This document shows positions 26,008 to 32,680 of a DNA stretch of 32,680 nucleotides, piece after piece (position 1 is the stretch's first letter; every line of letters starts with the position of its first letter). This stretch comes from Alphaproteobacteria bacterium. GTDB taxonomy: Bacteria > Pseudomonadota > Alphaproteobacteria > Micavibrionales > Micavibrionaceae. The notes under the pieces were generated by a model. It searched no databases. It was not told where the DNA came from and was given only the letters and a program-made list of their open reading frames with translations. The translations under genes and the position numbers were made by a program. The stretch lies in the NCBI GenBank assembly GCA_030147745.1, contig JASBUS010000086.1, positions 1-32,680 of the forward strand, given 5' to 3'.

Positions 26008-27366
26008 TTACAGTTCTTCTTTTTGTAAGTATTCAGGAATAACTACATTCCAGCCATAACGCTCTTCTATCGCCGCTTTTAAGCCTAGCGCAGCTTCTGG
26101 CTCACCATGGGTGAGGAAGACTTTGCGTGGTGGCTTGGTGAAGCTTGAAAGCCATTTCAAAATCTCGTTACGGTCAGCATGAGCGGATAAGCCGCTTAAG
26201 TTATCAACCTCTGCCCGCACAGGGAATGTAAAGCCATGGATTTTAACTTCGGTATCACCTGATGTTAAATTCGCACCACGTGTGCCTGCGGCCTGAAAAC
26301 CTGCGAACAACATTGTGTTTTTCGGGTCGCCACAGTAATTCTTCATATGGTGCAGCACGCGCCCGCCTTCCGCCATACCGCTCGCGGAAATAATAATACG
26401 TGGCATGTTATTCATCTCATTAAGGGATTTAGACTGCTCTGGCGTACGCATATATTTCGCGATTTTGAAAATCTCGTCACATTGCTTTTCTGACAAGCGG
26501 TGGTCAACATGATGCTTTTTCCAAAGCTGTGTTGCATCAATCGCCATCGGGCTATCAAGGAATATCGGCACATCAGGAATGGCATTGGCTTCTTTTAACT
26601 GGTGTAAATAATAAAGCAAAGTCTGCGCACGTCCGACGGCAAAAGCTGGGATCAACACCACCCCGCCACGCGCTACTGTGCGGTTAATAATCTCCGCCAA
26701 TTTAATTGATGGATCTTCAGGGTCATGATCACGGTCGCCATAGGTCGATTCTAACACCAAATAATCAGCCTCTTGATGCCCAACAGGTTTCACCATCATC
26801 GGATCATTCATACGGCCAATATCGCCTGAAAAGACAATCGATGTTGAACCATCGTCAATACGCACACTGCCTGCACCCAAAATATGGCCTGCACGGCTGA
26901 AGGAGAAATTCAGCATATCATTCAGCGCGTATTTCTGACCAAAGGCAACGGGCTTAAACGCTTCCATCGCTTCCCATGCCTCTTCCATCGTATAAAGCGG
27001 CTCTGCAGGATGGTGGCGGCTATAGCCATATTTATTGGCACGGCGCGCGTCTTCTTCTTGGATATTACCGCTATCAGGCAGCAAAATATCACAAAGCTCC
27101 GTCGTCGCGAGCGAGGCATAAACCTTGCCTTTAAAACCTTGCTTAATAAATTTAGGGATATACCCGCTATGGTCGATATGCGCATGGGTCAGAATCATAT
27201 CATCAACATCAGCAGGATTTATCGGCAACCCACTCCAGTTACGCTCACGTAATTCTTTGAGGCCTTGAAACAGACCACAATCAATCATTAGCTTATAGCC
27301 TTCATCTTCAAGAAGATATTTAGACCCTGTAACCGTGCCTGTTGCACCCATAAACGTTAAATACAT
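26008..27366 (-). CDS. Beta-CASP metallo-beta-lactamase-fold nuclease (RNase-like)
   Basis: This 452-residue enzyme has the metallo-beta-lactamase fold with an inserted beta-CASP domain, as in bacterial RNA-processing nucleases of the TTHA0252/Ysh1 (CPSF-73) type. The zinc motif HAHIDH lies at 61-66. Further ligands are in SRAGHILGAGS and VFSGDIGRMND. The beta-CASP motifs follow: IPAFAVGRAQ, DSPMA, SASGMAEGGRVLHH, LSAHADR and LTHGEPEA. Together these are diagnostic of the family. The expected activity is zinc-dependent endo- or exonucleolytic RNA cleavage in the cytoplasm. It is not the RNase J subfamily, which is longer and has an extra C-terminal domain. It diverges from the LOG gene with a 68-nt gap. 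Confidence 0.9.
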   Translation of the reverse strand: MYLTFMGATGTVTGSKYLLEDEGYKLMIDCGLFQGLKELRERNWSGLPINPADVDDMILTHAHIDHSGYIPKFIKQGFKGKVYASLATTELCDILLPDSGNIQEEDARRANKYGYSRHHPAEPLYTMEEAWEAMEAFKPVAFGQKYALNDMLNFSFSRAGHILGAGSVRIDDGSTSIVFSGDIGRMNDPMMVKPVGHQEADYLVLESTYGDRDHDPEDPSIKLAEIINRTVARGGVVLIPAFAVGRAQTLLYYLHQLKEANAIPDVPIFLDSPMAIDATQLWKKHHVDHRLSEKQCDEIFKIAKYMRTPEQSKSLNEMNNMPRIIISASGMAEGGRVLHHMKNYCGDPKNTMLFAGFQAAGTRGANLTSGDTEVKIHGFTFPVRAEVDNLSGLSAHADRNEILKWLSSFTKPPRKVFLTHGEPEAALGLKAAIEERYGWNVVIPEYLQKEEL

Positions 27367-27400
27367 AGATTACCCTGTTTTTAAATTATTGAATTGTCTT

Positions 27401-27406
27401 TATAAT
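27401..27406 (+). promoter_or_regulatory. -10 box upstream of the LOG-family gene
   Basis: A perfect TATAAT stands 28 nt before the ATG at 27435. A clear -35 at the right distance is not seen (TTTTTA is the best), so this is a weak call. The same bases could serve the divergent nuclease gene on the other strand. Confidence 0.35.
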
Positions 27407-27434
27407 ACTTTGAAACTGATGACGGAAGCAAAAC

Positions 27435-28115
27435 ATGACAAAAAACGGCATTGATAAAGATTATAAACTCTTCCAAGGCGCGGAAGATTACGTCCACGAC
27501 CTTATGCGCAGCTTCCGTATATGGGGCGAGTTTCGCAAGGGGTTTAACGCCCTACGTAAGGTAGAAAACTGCGTCACTATATTTGGCTCTGCCCGCCTTA
27601 CGCCAGATAACCCATATTACCAAATGGCTTATGACACTGCCTATTTGCTCGGCCAGAACGGGCGCAGCATCATGACAGGCGGCGGCCCAGGCATTATGGC
27701 AGCCGCCAATAAAGGCGCAAAAGACGCAGGCGCATTATCGATTGGCTGCAGTATTAAACTGCCTCATGAAAGCCCAAACCCATATACCGATATTAATATT
27801 AACTTCGACCATTTCTTTGTGCGCAAAGTTATGCTGCTTAAATACTCTTCCGCCTTCATCCTCCTCCCCGGCGGTCTTGGCACTATGGATGAAGCCTTCG
27901 AACTTGCCACCCTCATGAACACCCAAAAAATCGGCCAATTCCCCTTCATCCTGATGGGCCAAGACTATTGGCGCGAACTTCGCCCCTTCATCAATTGCAC
28001 CATGATCAAAAACGGCACACTCAGCGAACACGAACTCGGCAACGCCATCATCACCGACGACCCAAAAATCGCACTAGACATCATCACCGATAAACGGATG
28101 TATGATACGATTTAA
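27435..28115 (+). CDS. LOG-family nucleotide 5'-monophosphate phosphoribohydrolase
   Basis: This 226-residue Rossmann-fold protein belongs to the LOG (TIGR00730-type) family. GGGPGIMAAANKGA begins at 82 and PGGLGTMDEAFE begins at 145, with Glu153 in the conserved PGGxGTxxE motif. These motifs bind the phosphoribosyl group and cleave the N-glycosidic bond of nucleotide monophosphates, giving free base and ribose 5-phosphate. In plants and some bacteria the substrates are cytokinin ribotides. In most bacteria AMP or similar nucleotides are the likely substrates. The length matches the short LOG forms, not the longer PpnN. It ends 10 nt from the convergent membrane protein gene. The family is certain and the substrate is not. 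Confidence 0.9.
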   Translation: MTKNGIDKDYKLFQGAEDYVHDLMRSFRIWGEFRKGFNALRKVENCVTIFGSARLTPDNPYYQMAYDTAYLLGQNGRSIMTGGGPGIMAAANKGAKDAGALSIGCSIKLPHESPNPYTDININFDHFFVRKVMLLKYSSAFILLPGGLGTMDEAFELATLMNTQKIGQFPFILMGQDYWRELRPFINCTMIKNGTLSEHELGNAIITDDPKIALDIITDKRMYDTI

Positions 28116-28125
28116 ATGCCATATT

Positions 28126-30087
28126 CTAATTTAAACGGAATTTATCAACACGCCCATCCTCACCATAGGTGAAGAATAAATACTGCCCCTCGGCATCCCA
28201 CTGGAATGGTTTATTCGTATAAGGATTATAATATGCTGTTGCGTCTTCGATATAAGCCGCAGCTTCATCCAAGGGTACATTTTCCGCCCGCATTGTAATG
28301 CCGAGCGAAGCGAGTTTGAAACGAATTTCGTTAACTTTCATGCTTTGCGCTAAAGAGCCCCCTTTAAGCATACCTGGATACAAAATAGCCAAAACAATAT
28401 TCGGATAAAATATACCTGGTTTCAACGCCCCATAAAGTAGCCATGACTCCTCATCTGTCACCCGTTGAATTGGGCAGTCCTTAAAATCATGTACGTCTAG
28501 AGATTGCGTAGGTAAACGATCAAATTCATCATAACAGACATTCATATCATTCCGCACGGCATTGACATTGCCCAAATACCAAATCAAAGATGGCTCGATT
28601 AACCCCATATCATCAGACGGATTAAATCTGAAAATTTCTTGATTAACATATAGTACCGAGATCAACGCCTCCTCATATTGCTGCGCGAGCCGCGGCGCAA
28701 TATGCAATAATTTTTCTAAAGCATGGAAGTGCGACTTAACCGCAATTAAAATCACTGCCTTATTCACCATCGTATCGCGACTTGGCAGGATTTTCTTATA
28801 AAGCGTCATAAAACGTAGCCATTCATCCATCGCCGCATCATGTTGCCCTTGTTCAGCCAAATAAATGATCTGCGCTGCTTTCAATTGAGAAAGTGGATTT
28901 ATCTCTGACATCTGGCTCCCCAAAAACATAGGGACAGAATTATACGCATAATCCAAGTCCGCCAATGCATTAAAGCGATCCCACATCACTGTATATTCAG
29001 CCACATAACTTTGCCAATCGTCCCAACTGGCGCAGCTAAAATTAGCTTGCCAATCTAAGTTATAGAGGCAATCAAGTTTCTTCATATTTTTGCTATTAAT
29101 TTTTAACGCGTTTTGCGCATCAAGCTTAACTGCATCATCGTCTAACTTAGGCACGTCATATAAATATTTAGGGTCAATTTTTGCGTAATGCTTCATCTCC
29201 TCAAATATTTTGAACTTCTTATAAGCTGATTTTCGCCCATAGGCATAAAAATCCTCGACTTCCGCAGGCGCAGTTATGCCCTCAACCGCAAAAAATAAAT
29301 TATCATCCCACACCAATTCATAACCACCATAAAGCCGTGCTTCATAACGCGGGTCAACGTCTGGTGCGCGGTAATTTTGTATAATCAAAAATGCAAAAAT
29401 CAGCGTAAAGACAATAATGTTAAAAAGACCACCCCCGTGCTCCACACAAAGCACTCCACGACCAAATCGACTTCTCAACCTCTTTTCAAATTTCCCACGA
29501 ATTCTATCTCGATATTTCTGTGGCAGAATTAGGCGTACACCTAATAAAATTTCGTATAAATTGCGCCCTTTAACATGACGTAATAATATAAGACACCATA
29601 TAATTTGCGCACCTATGACGCTGACAATAAAGCTCTCAAAGGCATAAACCGTCTGCTCAAAACCAATGGTAAACACATAAATCGCCCCCAATATGATGGG
29701 CATATTCTCAACCAATAAATAGATAAGCAGTTGCCACAAACGCCAGTCCTGCCCATCCACGCGCGCTAATTGTCCCAACTTATCTGGATTTGGCTGCTTA
29801 AGAATTATTGGAATAAAGCATAAATATAAAAACAGCCACAAAAGTAAAAACAAATGTATCCGTGCCTGTTCCGCATGCACACTGACGTATGAATCCAACC
29901 ACTGCCGAACCCATTCGTCAGGCGTTTCCAACATTTCGCCCAACACGGGCGGAAGGTTATAAAATTCAAAATAAAAACCCAGTAAAAATTTAGATGCAAA
30001 AAAGCAAACGACAATCAAGCCAAGCAAAACGCCCATATATGCTTCGCGCTCCTTTTGAGCCAAATACTTATCAAAGTTTGCTTCCAC
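28126..30087 (-). CDS. Large membrane protein of unknown function
   Basis: This 653-residue protein has about five membrane helices in its first 240 residues (near 18-40, 77-97, 118-141, 150-170 and 219-237) and then a 410-residue soluble domain. The segment GRNLYEILLGVRLI (174-187) resembles the RDD-family signature (G-x5-LLG-x-R), so the membrane part may be a divergent RDD module. The soluble part is helical with TPR-like character around AAQIIYLAEQGQHDAAMDEW. It ends in YNPYTNKPFQWDAEGQYLFF, a C-terminal block like that of type II pseudopilins (NPxTGxPFxW). I know of no characterised homologue. The soluble domain is probably periplasmic by charge placement. The upstream region (30088-30224) separates it from a divergent gene. 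Confidence 0.7.
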   Translation of the reverse strand: MEANFDKYLAQKEREAYMGVLLGLIVVCFFASKFLLGFYFEFYNLPPVLGEMLETPDEWVRQWLDSYVSVHAEQARIHLFLLLWLFLYLCFIPIILKQPNPDKLGQLARVDGQDWRLWQLLIYLLVENMPIILGAIYVFTIGFEQTVYAFESFIVSVIGAQIIWCLILLRHVKGRNLYEILLGVRLILPQKYRDRIRGKFEKRLRSRFGRGVLCVEHGGGLFNIIVFTLIFAFLIIQNYRAPDVDPRYEARLYGGYELVWDDNLFFAVEGITAPAEVEDFYAYGRKSAYKKFKIFEEMKHYAKIDPKYLYDVPKLDDDAVKLDAQNALKINSKNMKKLDCLYNLDWQANFSCASWDDWQSYVAEYTVMWDRFNALADLDYAYNSVPMFLGSQMSEINPLSQLKAAQIIYLAEQGQHDAAMDEWLRFMTLYKKILPSRDTMVNKAVILIAVKSHFHALEKLLHIAPRLAQQYEEALISVLYVNQEIFRFNPSDDMGLIEPSLIWYLGNVNAVRNDMNVCYDEFDRLPTQSLDVHDFKDCPIQRVTDEESWLLYGALKPGIFYPNIVLAILYPGMLKGGSLAQSMKVNEIRFKLASLGITMRAENVPLDEAAAYIEDATAYYNPYTNKPFQWDAEGQYLFFTYGEDGRVDKFRLN

Positions 30088-30224
30088 ACCGCCCCACTGT
30101 ACTTAAGATGTAATTACAAAGAAATATCATGCCCTACAAAAGTGCATAATTTGTTAATGCAGCGCTATTTAACCCTTCATTAGGAGTATTCTTATAGAAT
30201 AGCCTTACAGTTGAGGGGGCTGGG

Positions 30225-30932
30225 TTGACGTTTATGCAGGCTGATTTACCAAAGACATATAAGACCCTGACGATTAGTAAGCAGGATCTCATTGATTTTT
30301 CTGAACGCTTAGCGGCGTGCATTCCGCCTGATTTCCTCAAACAGCTTGGCCGTCCCCTGCGCGTCAGTATTGAGGGGTCGTTTTCATCTGGTAAAAAAAT
30401 CATCCCCGATTATATGCGCGATACATTATTAAGCGCCGATGCCGTTAATGGCCGTACAGGTAACGTCAATTATGATGAAAAAGTCTCTGGCCGTCTGGCG
30501 GATCAAGAGATTGAAATATCCTATATCGACCTTGCATGGGAACGGCGTCTCTTTTCTTTTTATGATGAAGACGCACATGGCAGCGGCTGTTCTTGGTCTG
30601 ACCAAGCCATTTTAAACGCGCATTTAGAAGGCCATAGCGAAATGGGTGTTGCCTTCATCCAAAATGCTGATTCTAAACGCGTGCTCGGTCACATAAATGC
30701 CGAAGCAGATATCTCTATATGGGTTGAAAAGGATGATTACCGCCAAAACCAACGTTTTTTGAAAAGCCAAAAATGCTACGGCCTAGGTCAAAAACTGGCT
30801 GAAAATTTTTCCAAAGCATCAATCGATGAAGGCTGGGGACGATATATAGAGGTCGAACTGCATAACCCAGAATTACAGCAATCTCAGCCGGTGCAGAAGC
30901 TATTAAAAGATTTCAAATTTGAACAAAAATAA
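30225..30932 (+). CDS. Hypothetical protein with a possible P-loop
   Basis: This 235-residue cytoplasmic protein is not recognised. Residues 46-58 read RVSIEGSFSSGKK, a beta-strand followed by GxxxxGK, which looks like a Walker A motif with Lys in place of the final Ser/Thr. ISYIDLAWERRLF (about 100-112) sits where TsaE-like small ATPases have HxDLYR, and RYIEVELHNPE lies near the end. The overall plan loosely recalls TsaE, but the spacing and sequence are too divergent to assign it. The TTG at 30225 is chosen because GAGGGGG lies just upstream; the ATG at 30234 would be about 14 nt away. The gene is isolated: it diverges from the large membrane protein and is followed by a tRNA gene on the other strand. 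Confidence 0.65.
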   Translation: MTFMQADLPKTYKTLTISKQDLIDFSERLAACIPPDFLKQLGRPLRVSIEGSFSSGKKIIPDYMRDTLLSADAVNGRTGNVNYDEKVSGRLADQEIEISYIDLAWERRLFSFYDEDAHGSGCSWSDQAILNAHLEGHSEMGVAFIQNADSKRVLGHINAEADISIWVEKDDYRQNQRFLKSQKCYGLGQKLAENFSKASIDEGWGRYIEVELHNPELQQSQPVQKLLKDFKFEQK

Positions 30933-30985
30933 ACACACAATGCGTATCGTATTTATTTGCTCTTTAATGATTTAAGTAAGAAAAG

Positions 30986-31061
30986 TGGTGACCGCTCGGG
31001 GATTCGAACCCCGGACCTACTGATTAAAAGTCAGTTGCTCTACCAACTGAGCTAAGCGGTC
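30986..31061 (-). tRNA. tRNA-Lys (anticodon TTT)
   Basis: A complete 76-nt cloverleaf is read on the minus strand. The acceptor stem is GACCGCT/AGCGGTC, the D arm is AGCTCAGTTGGTAGAGC and the anticodon stem is ACTGA/TCAGT with loop CTTTTAA. The T arm is GGGGTTCGAATCCCC. The discriminator is A and the CCA end is encoded. Anticodon TTT reads AAA/AAG. Confidence 0.98.
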
Positions 31062-31102
31062 ACTTTGAATGTTTTTGATGTGCTTCCGAAAAAGCTGACC
31101 CA

Positions 31103-31131
31103 TATATATGGATTTCACTTTCCTGCGTCAA
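31103..31131 (-). promoter_or_regulatory. Promoter of the tRNA-Lys gene
   Basis: On the minus strand TTGACG (31131-31126) and TATATA (31108-31103) are separated by exactly 17 nt. The start site would fall about 35 nt before the tRNA. It lies in the 126-nt gap between coaD and the tRNA. Confidence 0.7.
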
Positions 31132-31187
31132 GCATTATTTATTAGATAATACGAAATTTCTAAAAAATCCGTTAATTTTCAATGGGC

Positions 31188-31679
31188 TCAAGATACATTT
31201 TTTAATTTATCAAGCACAGACGGCGTGACAAACTCTGAAACATCCCCACCGAGGGCGCAGATTTCTTTGACAAAACTGCTGGAAATAAACTGCCATTCAT
31301 CCGACGCCATCAAAAACACCGTTTCAATGGATTTATTCAGCTTGGCATTCATGCCTGTCATTTGAAATTCATATTCAAAGTCAGATATCGCGCGCAGACC
31401 ACGAATAATACATGACGCGTTTTTCTCCGCCGCATAGTGGATCAACAAATGATCGAATCCCTCAACCGTAATCTCGCAATGCTTGTCGGGCATATTGGCA
31501 ATATCAGTTTGCGCCATAGCCACACGTTCTTCGGCGCTAAAACGTGGGTTTTTACCCGCATTAACCGCCACACCAACAATCAAATGATCGACCAATTTGC
31601 TTGCACGGCGAATGATATGCAAATGGCCCTTAGTGATCGGGTCAAACGTGCCGGGGTAGATTCCTATACGCTTTGTCAT
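31188..31679 (-). CDS. coaD: Phosphopantetheine adenylyltransferase
   Basis: This 163-residue nucleotidyltransferase catalyses the penultimate step of coenzyme A synthesis: ATP plus 4'-phosphopantetheine gives dephospho-CoA and pyrophosphate. The family motifs are all present. GIYPGTFDPITKGH (6-19) holds the T/HxGH nucleotide-binding signature, RGLRAISDFEYE lies in the middle, and ISSSFVKEI replaces the usual ISSTxVRE near the C-terminus. The length is standard. The ATG at 31679 is preferred; the longer reading starts at a TTG (31691), and GAGAAAG precedes the ATG. It diverges from carA across a 137-nt gap that contains a strong hairpin. Identity is firm. Confidence 0.96.
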   Translation of the reverse strand: MTKRIGIYPGTFDPITKGHLHIIRRASKLVDHLIVGVAVNAGKNPRFSAEERVAMAQTDIANMPDKHCEITVEGFDHLLIHYAAEKNASCIIRGLRAISDFEYEFQMTGMNAKLNKSIETVFLMASDEWQFISSSFVKEICALGGDVSEFVTPSVLDKLKNVS

Positions 31680-31753
31680 GAACTTTCTCAAAAAAACACT
31701 TTAAATTTATACCGAAAACGGATAATAACGATACGGTGTCAGAATACAATATA

Positions 31754-31780
31754 ATTTTGCCCTGTAGAATACAGCAAAAT
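31754..31780. promoter_or_regulatory. Hairpin in the coaD-carA divergent region
   Basis: ATTTTG (31754-31759) pairs with CAAAAT (31775-31780), and inside it CTGTA (31762-31766) pairs with TACAG (31770-31774) around a GAA loop. This gives 11 bp with a two-C bulge. There is no T-run for a terminator in the carA direction. It could be an operator or a leader element for carA, 37 nt before its ATG. Confidence 0.45.
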
Positions 31781-31816
31781 ACTGCGCCATGAACCAATAC
31801 ATATGGAGAATGCCTG

Positions 31817-32680
31817 ATGACGAACTTTGTCCCCCAGCCGAAAAATGCTAATGCACTCATAATGCTAGAAGACGGTACAATATTTTGGGGGAAAGGTTAC
31901 GGCGCTGAAAAACTCAATATTGGCGAGATTTGTTTCAATACCTCGATGAGTGGCTATCAAGAAATTTTAACTGACCCAAGCTATGCAGGCCAAATCATCA
32001 CATTTACTTTCCCACATATCGGCAATGTTGGCATTAACGATGAAGACATCGAAAGCCCTGCCCCACAATGTTTAGGCTTAATCACCCGCGAATATCCAAC
32101 GGCCCCATCAAACTGGCGCAGCGCGAAAACACTCGAATCATGGCTCGCGGAACATAAACTACCGGCAATTTCAGGCATTGATACCCGCGCCCTAACGCAG
32201 CAGCTGCGTGATAATGGTTCAGCACGCGGCGCGATTGCTTATAAAGCCGATGGCCAATTTAACCTTGAAGAGATTTTTGCCGCCATCGAAGAATGGAGCG
32301 GCCTAAGCGGTCTTAACCTCGCGAAAACTGCACAGCGCGGCGATACATCGAACTGGGATAGCGGCGTATGGCAATTGGGTCACGGCTTCCAAAGCGCCAA
32401 TGACGCCCATGCCATACAAAAAGGCATCTTTAAAGTTGTCGCTCTTGATTTTGGCGCGAAAGATAACATCATGCGAGGCCTAACCAATGCAGGCTGCGAT
32501 GTCACCCTCGTCCCAGGCACATCAAGCTTTGATGAAATTATGAAGCATAATCCAGACGGTATCTTCCTTTCAAACGGCCCGGGTGACCCTGCCGCGACAT
32601 ATGCGGAAATTAAGGACACTCTACAAGCAATCATAAAATCAGGCTTACCACTATTCGGGATTTGCCTTGGCCACCAACTC
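31817..32680 (+). CDS. carA: Carbamoyl-phosphate synthase small subunit (3' end outside window)
   Basis: The first 288 codons are visible, open to the window edge. CarA is the glutaminase subunit: it hydrolyses glutamine and passes ammonia to CarB to make carbamoyl phosphate for arginine and pyrimidine synthesis. The N-terminal domain has EDGTIFWGKGYGA, FNTSMSGYQEILTDPSY and GLITREYPTAPSNWR. A short linker is followed by VVALDFGAKDNIMRGL, SNGPGDPA and, at the very end, GICLGHQL with the nucleophile Cys283 of the class I amidotransferase domain. The two catalytic partners (His, Glu) would lie beyond the edge. GGAGAA precedes the ATG. carB is not visible. Confidence 0.96.
   Translation, partial: MTNFVPQPKNANALIMLEDGTIFWGKGYGAEKLNIGEICFNTSMSGYQEILTDPSYAGQIITFTFPHIGNVGINDEDIESPAPQCLGLITREYPTAPSNWRSAKTLESWLAEHKLPAISGIDTRALTQQLRDNGSARGAIAYKADGQFNLEEIFAAIEEWSGLSGLNLAKTAQRGDTSNWDSGVWQLGHGFQSANDAHAIQKGIFKVVALDFGAKDNIMRGLTNAGCDVTLVPGTSSFDEIMKHNPDGIFLSNGPGDPAATYAEIKDTLQAIIKSGLPLFGICLGHQL

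Noticed and set aside
26884-27252. A 122-codon plus-strand frame opposite the beta-CASP gene
   Set aside because: The minus strand carries the full set of metallo-beta-lactamase and beta-CASP motifs here, so this is a shadow frame.

Overview
The window reads as the chromosome of an alphaproteobacterium with moderate, slightly AT-leaning base composition. The support is the gene content: a class II fumarase followed by a ribbon-helix-helix gene, PhaR/PhaC/PhaA/PhaB, an AsmA-family protein, a DUF502 membrane protein, an AmgK-like kinase and alphaproteobacterial-style AspC. There are no integrases, transposases, phage modules or CRISPR arrays. Both ends cut genes: fumC on the left and carA on the right. 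Coding density is high, and no gene-free stretch exceeds 300 bases. The longest gaps are about 236 nt at 23436-23671 and about 196 nt at 3252-3447, and both hold a promoter-like site.

Layout. 1-3251: fumC tail, RHH gene, an unknown exported protein, a HAD phosphatase and aspC. 3252-7403: two paralogous helical proteins of unknown function behind a TTGACA-type promoter, then a convergent AmgK-like kinase with a small upstream partner. 7492-11390: a polyhydroxyalkanoate (PHA) storage locus, with phaR divergent from phaC-phaA-phaB and closed by a strong terminator. 11409-15869: AsmA, a stand-alone cyclic-nucleotide-binding protein and DUF502, all on the minus strand. 16037-19297: a 1086-residue protein with two divergent GGDEF-like domains and a TTG start behind a hairpin. 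19468-22131: a cold shock protein and two different M48 metallopeptidases that converge and overlap. 22257-26007: a membrane-anchored unknown protein, a secreted Asn/Gln-rich repeat protein and a lipoprotein, which look like a surface-structure locus. 26008-30932: a beta-CASP RNase-like protein, a LOG-family protein, a large membrane protein and a P-loop-like protein. 30986-32680: tRNA-Lys(TTT), coaD and the first 288 codons of carA.

How the genes work together. The clearest functional unit is the PHA locus. PhaA condenses acetyl-CoA, PhaB reduces acetoacetyl-CoA, and the short PhaC polymerises, with PhaR as the likely regulator. FumC, AspC, CoaD and CarA are housekeeping metabolism. The most novel material is the twin-GGDEF protein, the Asn/Gln-rich secreted protein with its lipoprotein neighbour, and the tandem helical paralogues. 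All assignments come from reading motifs by eye; no database search was run.
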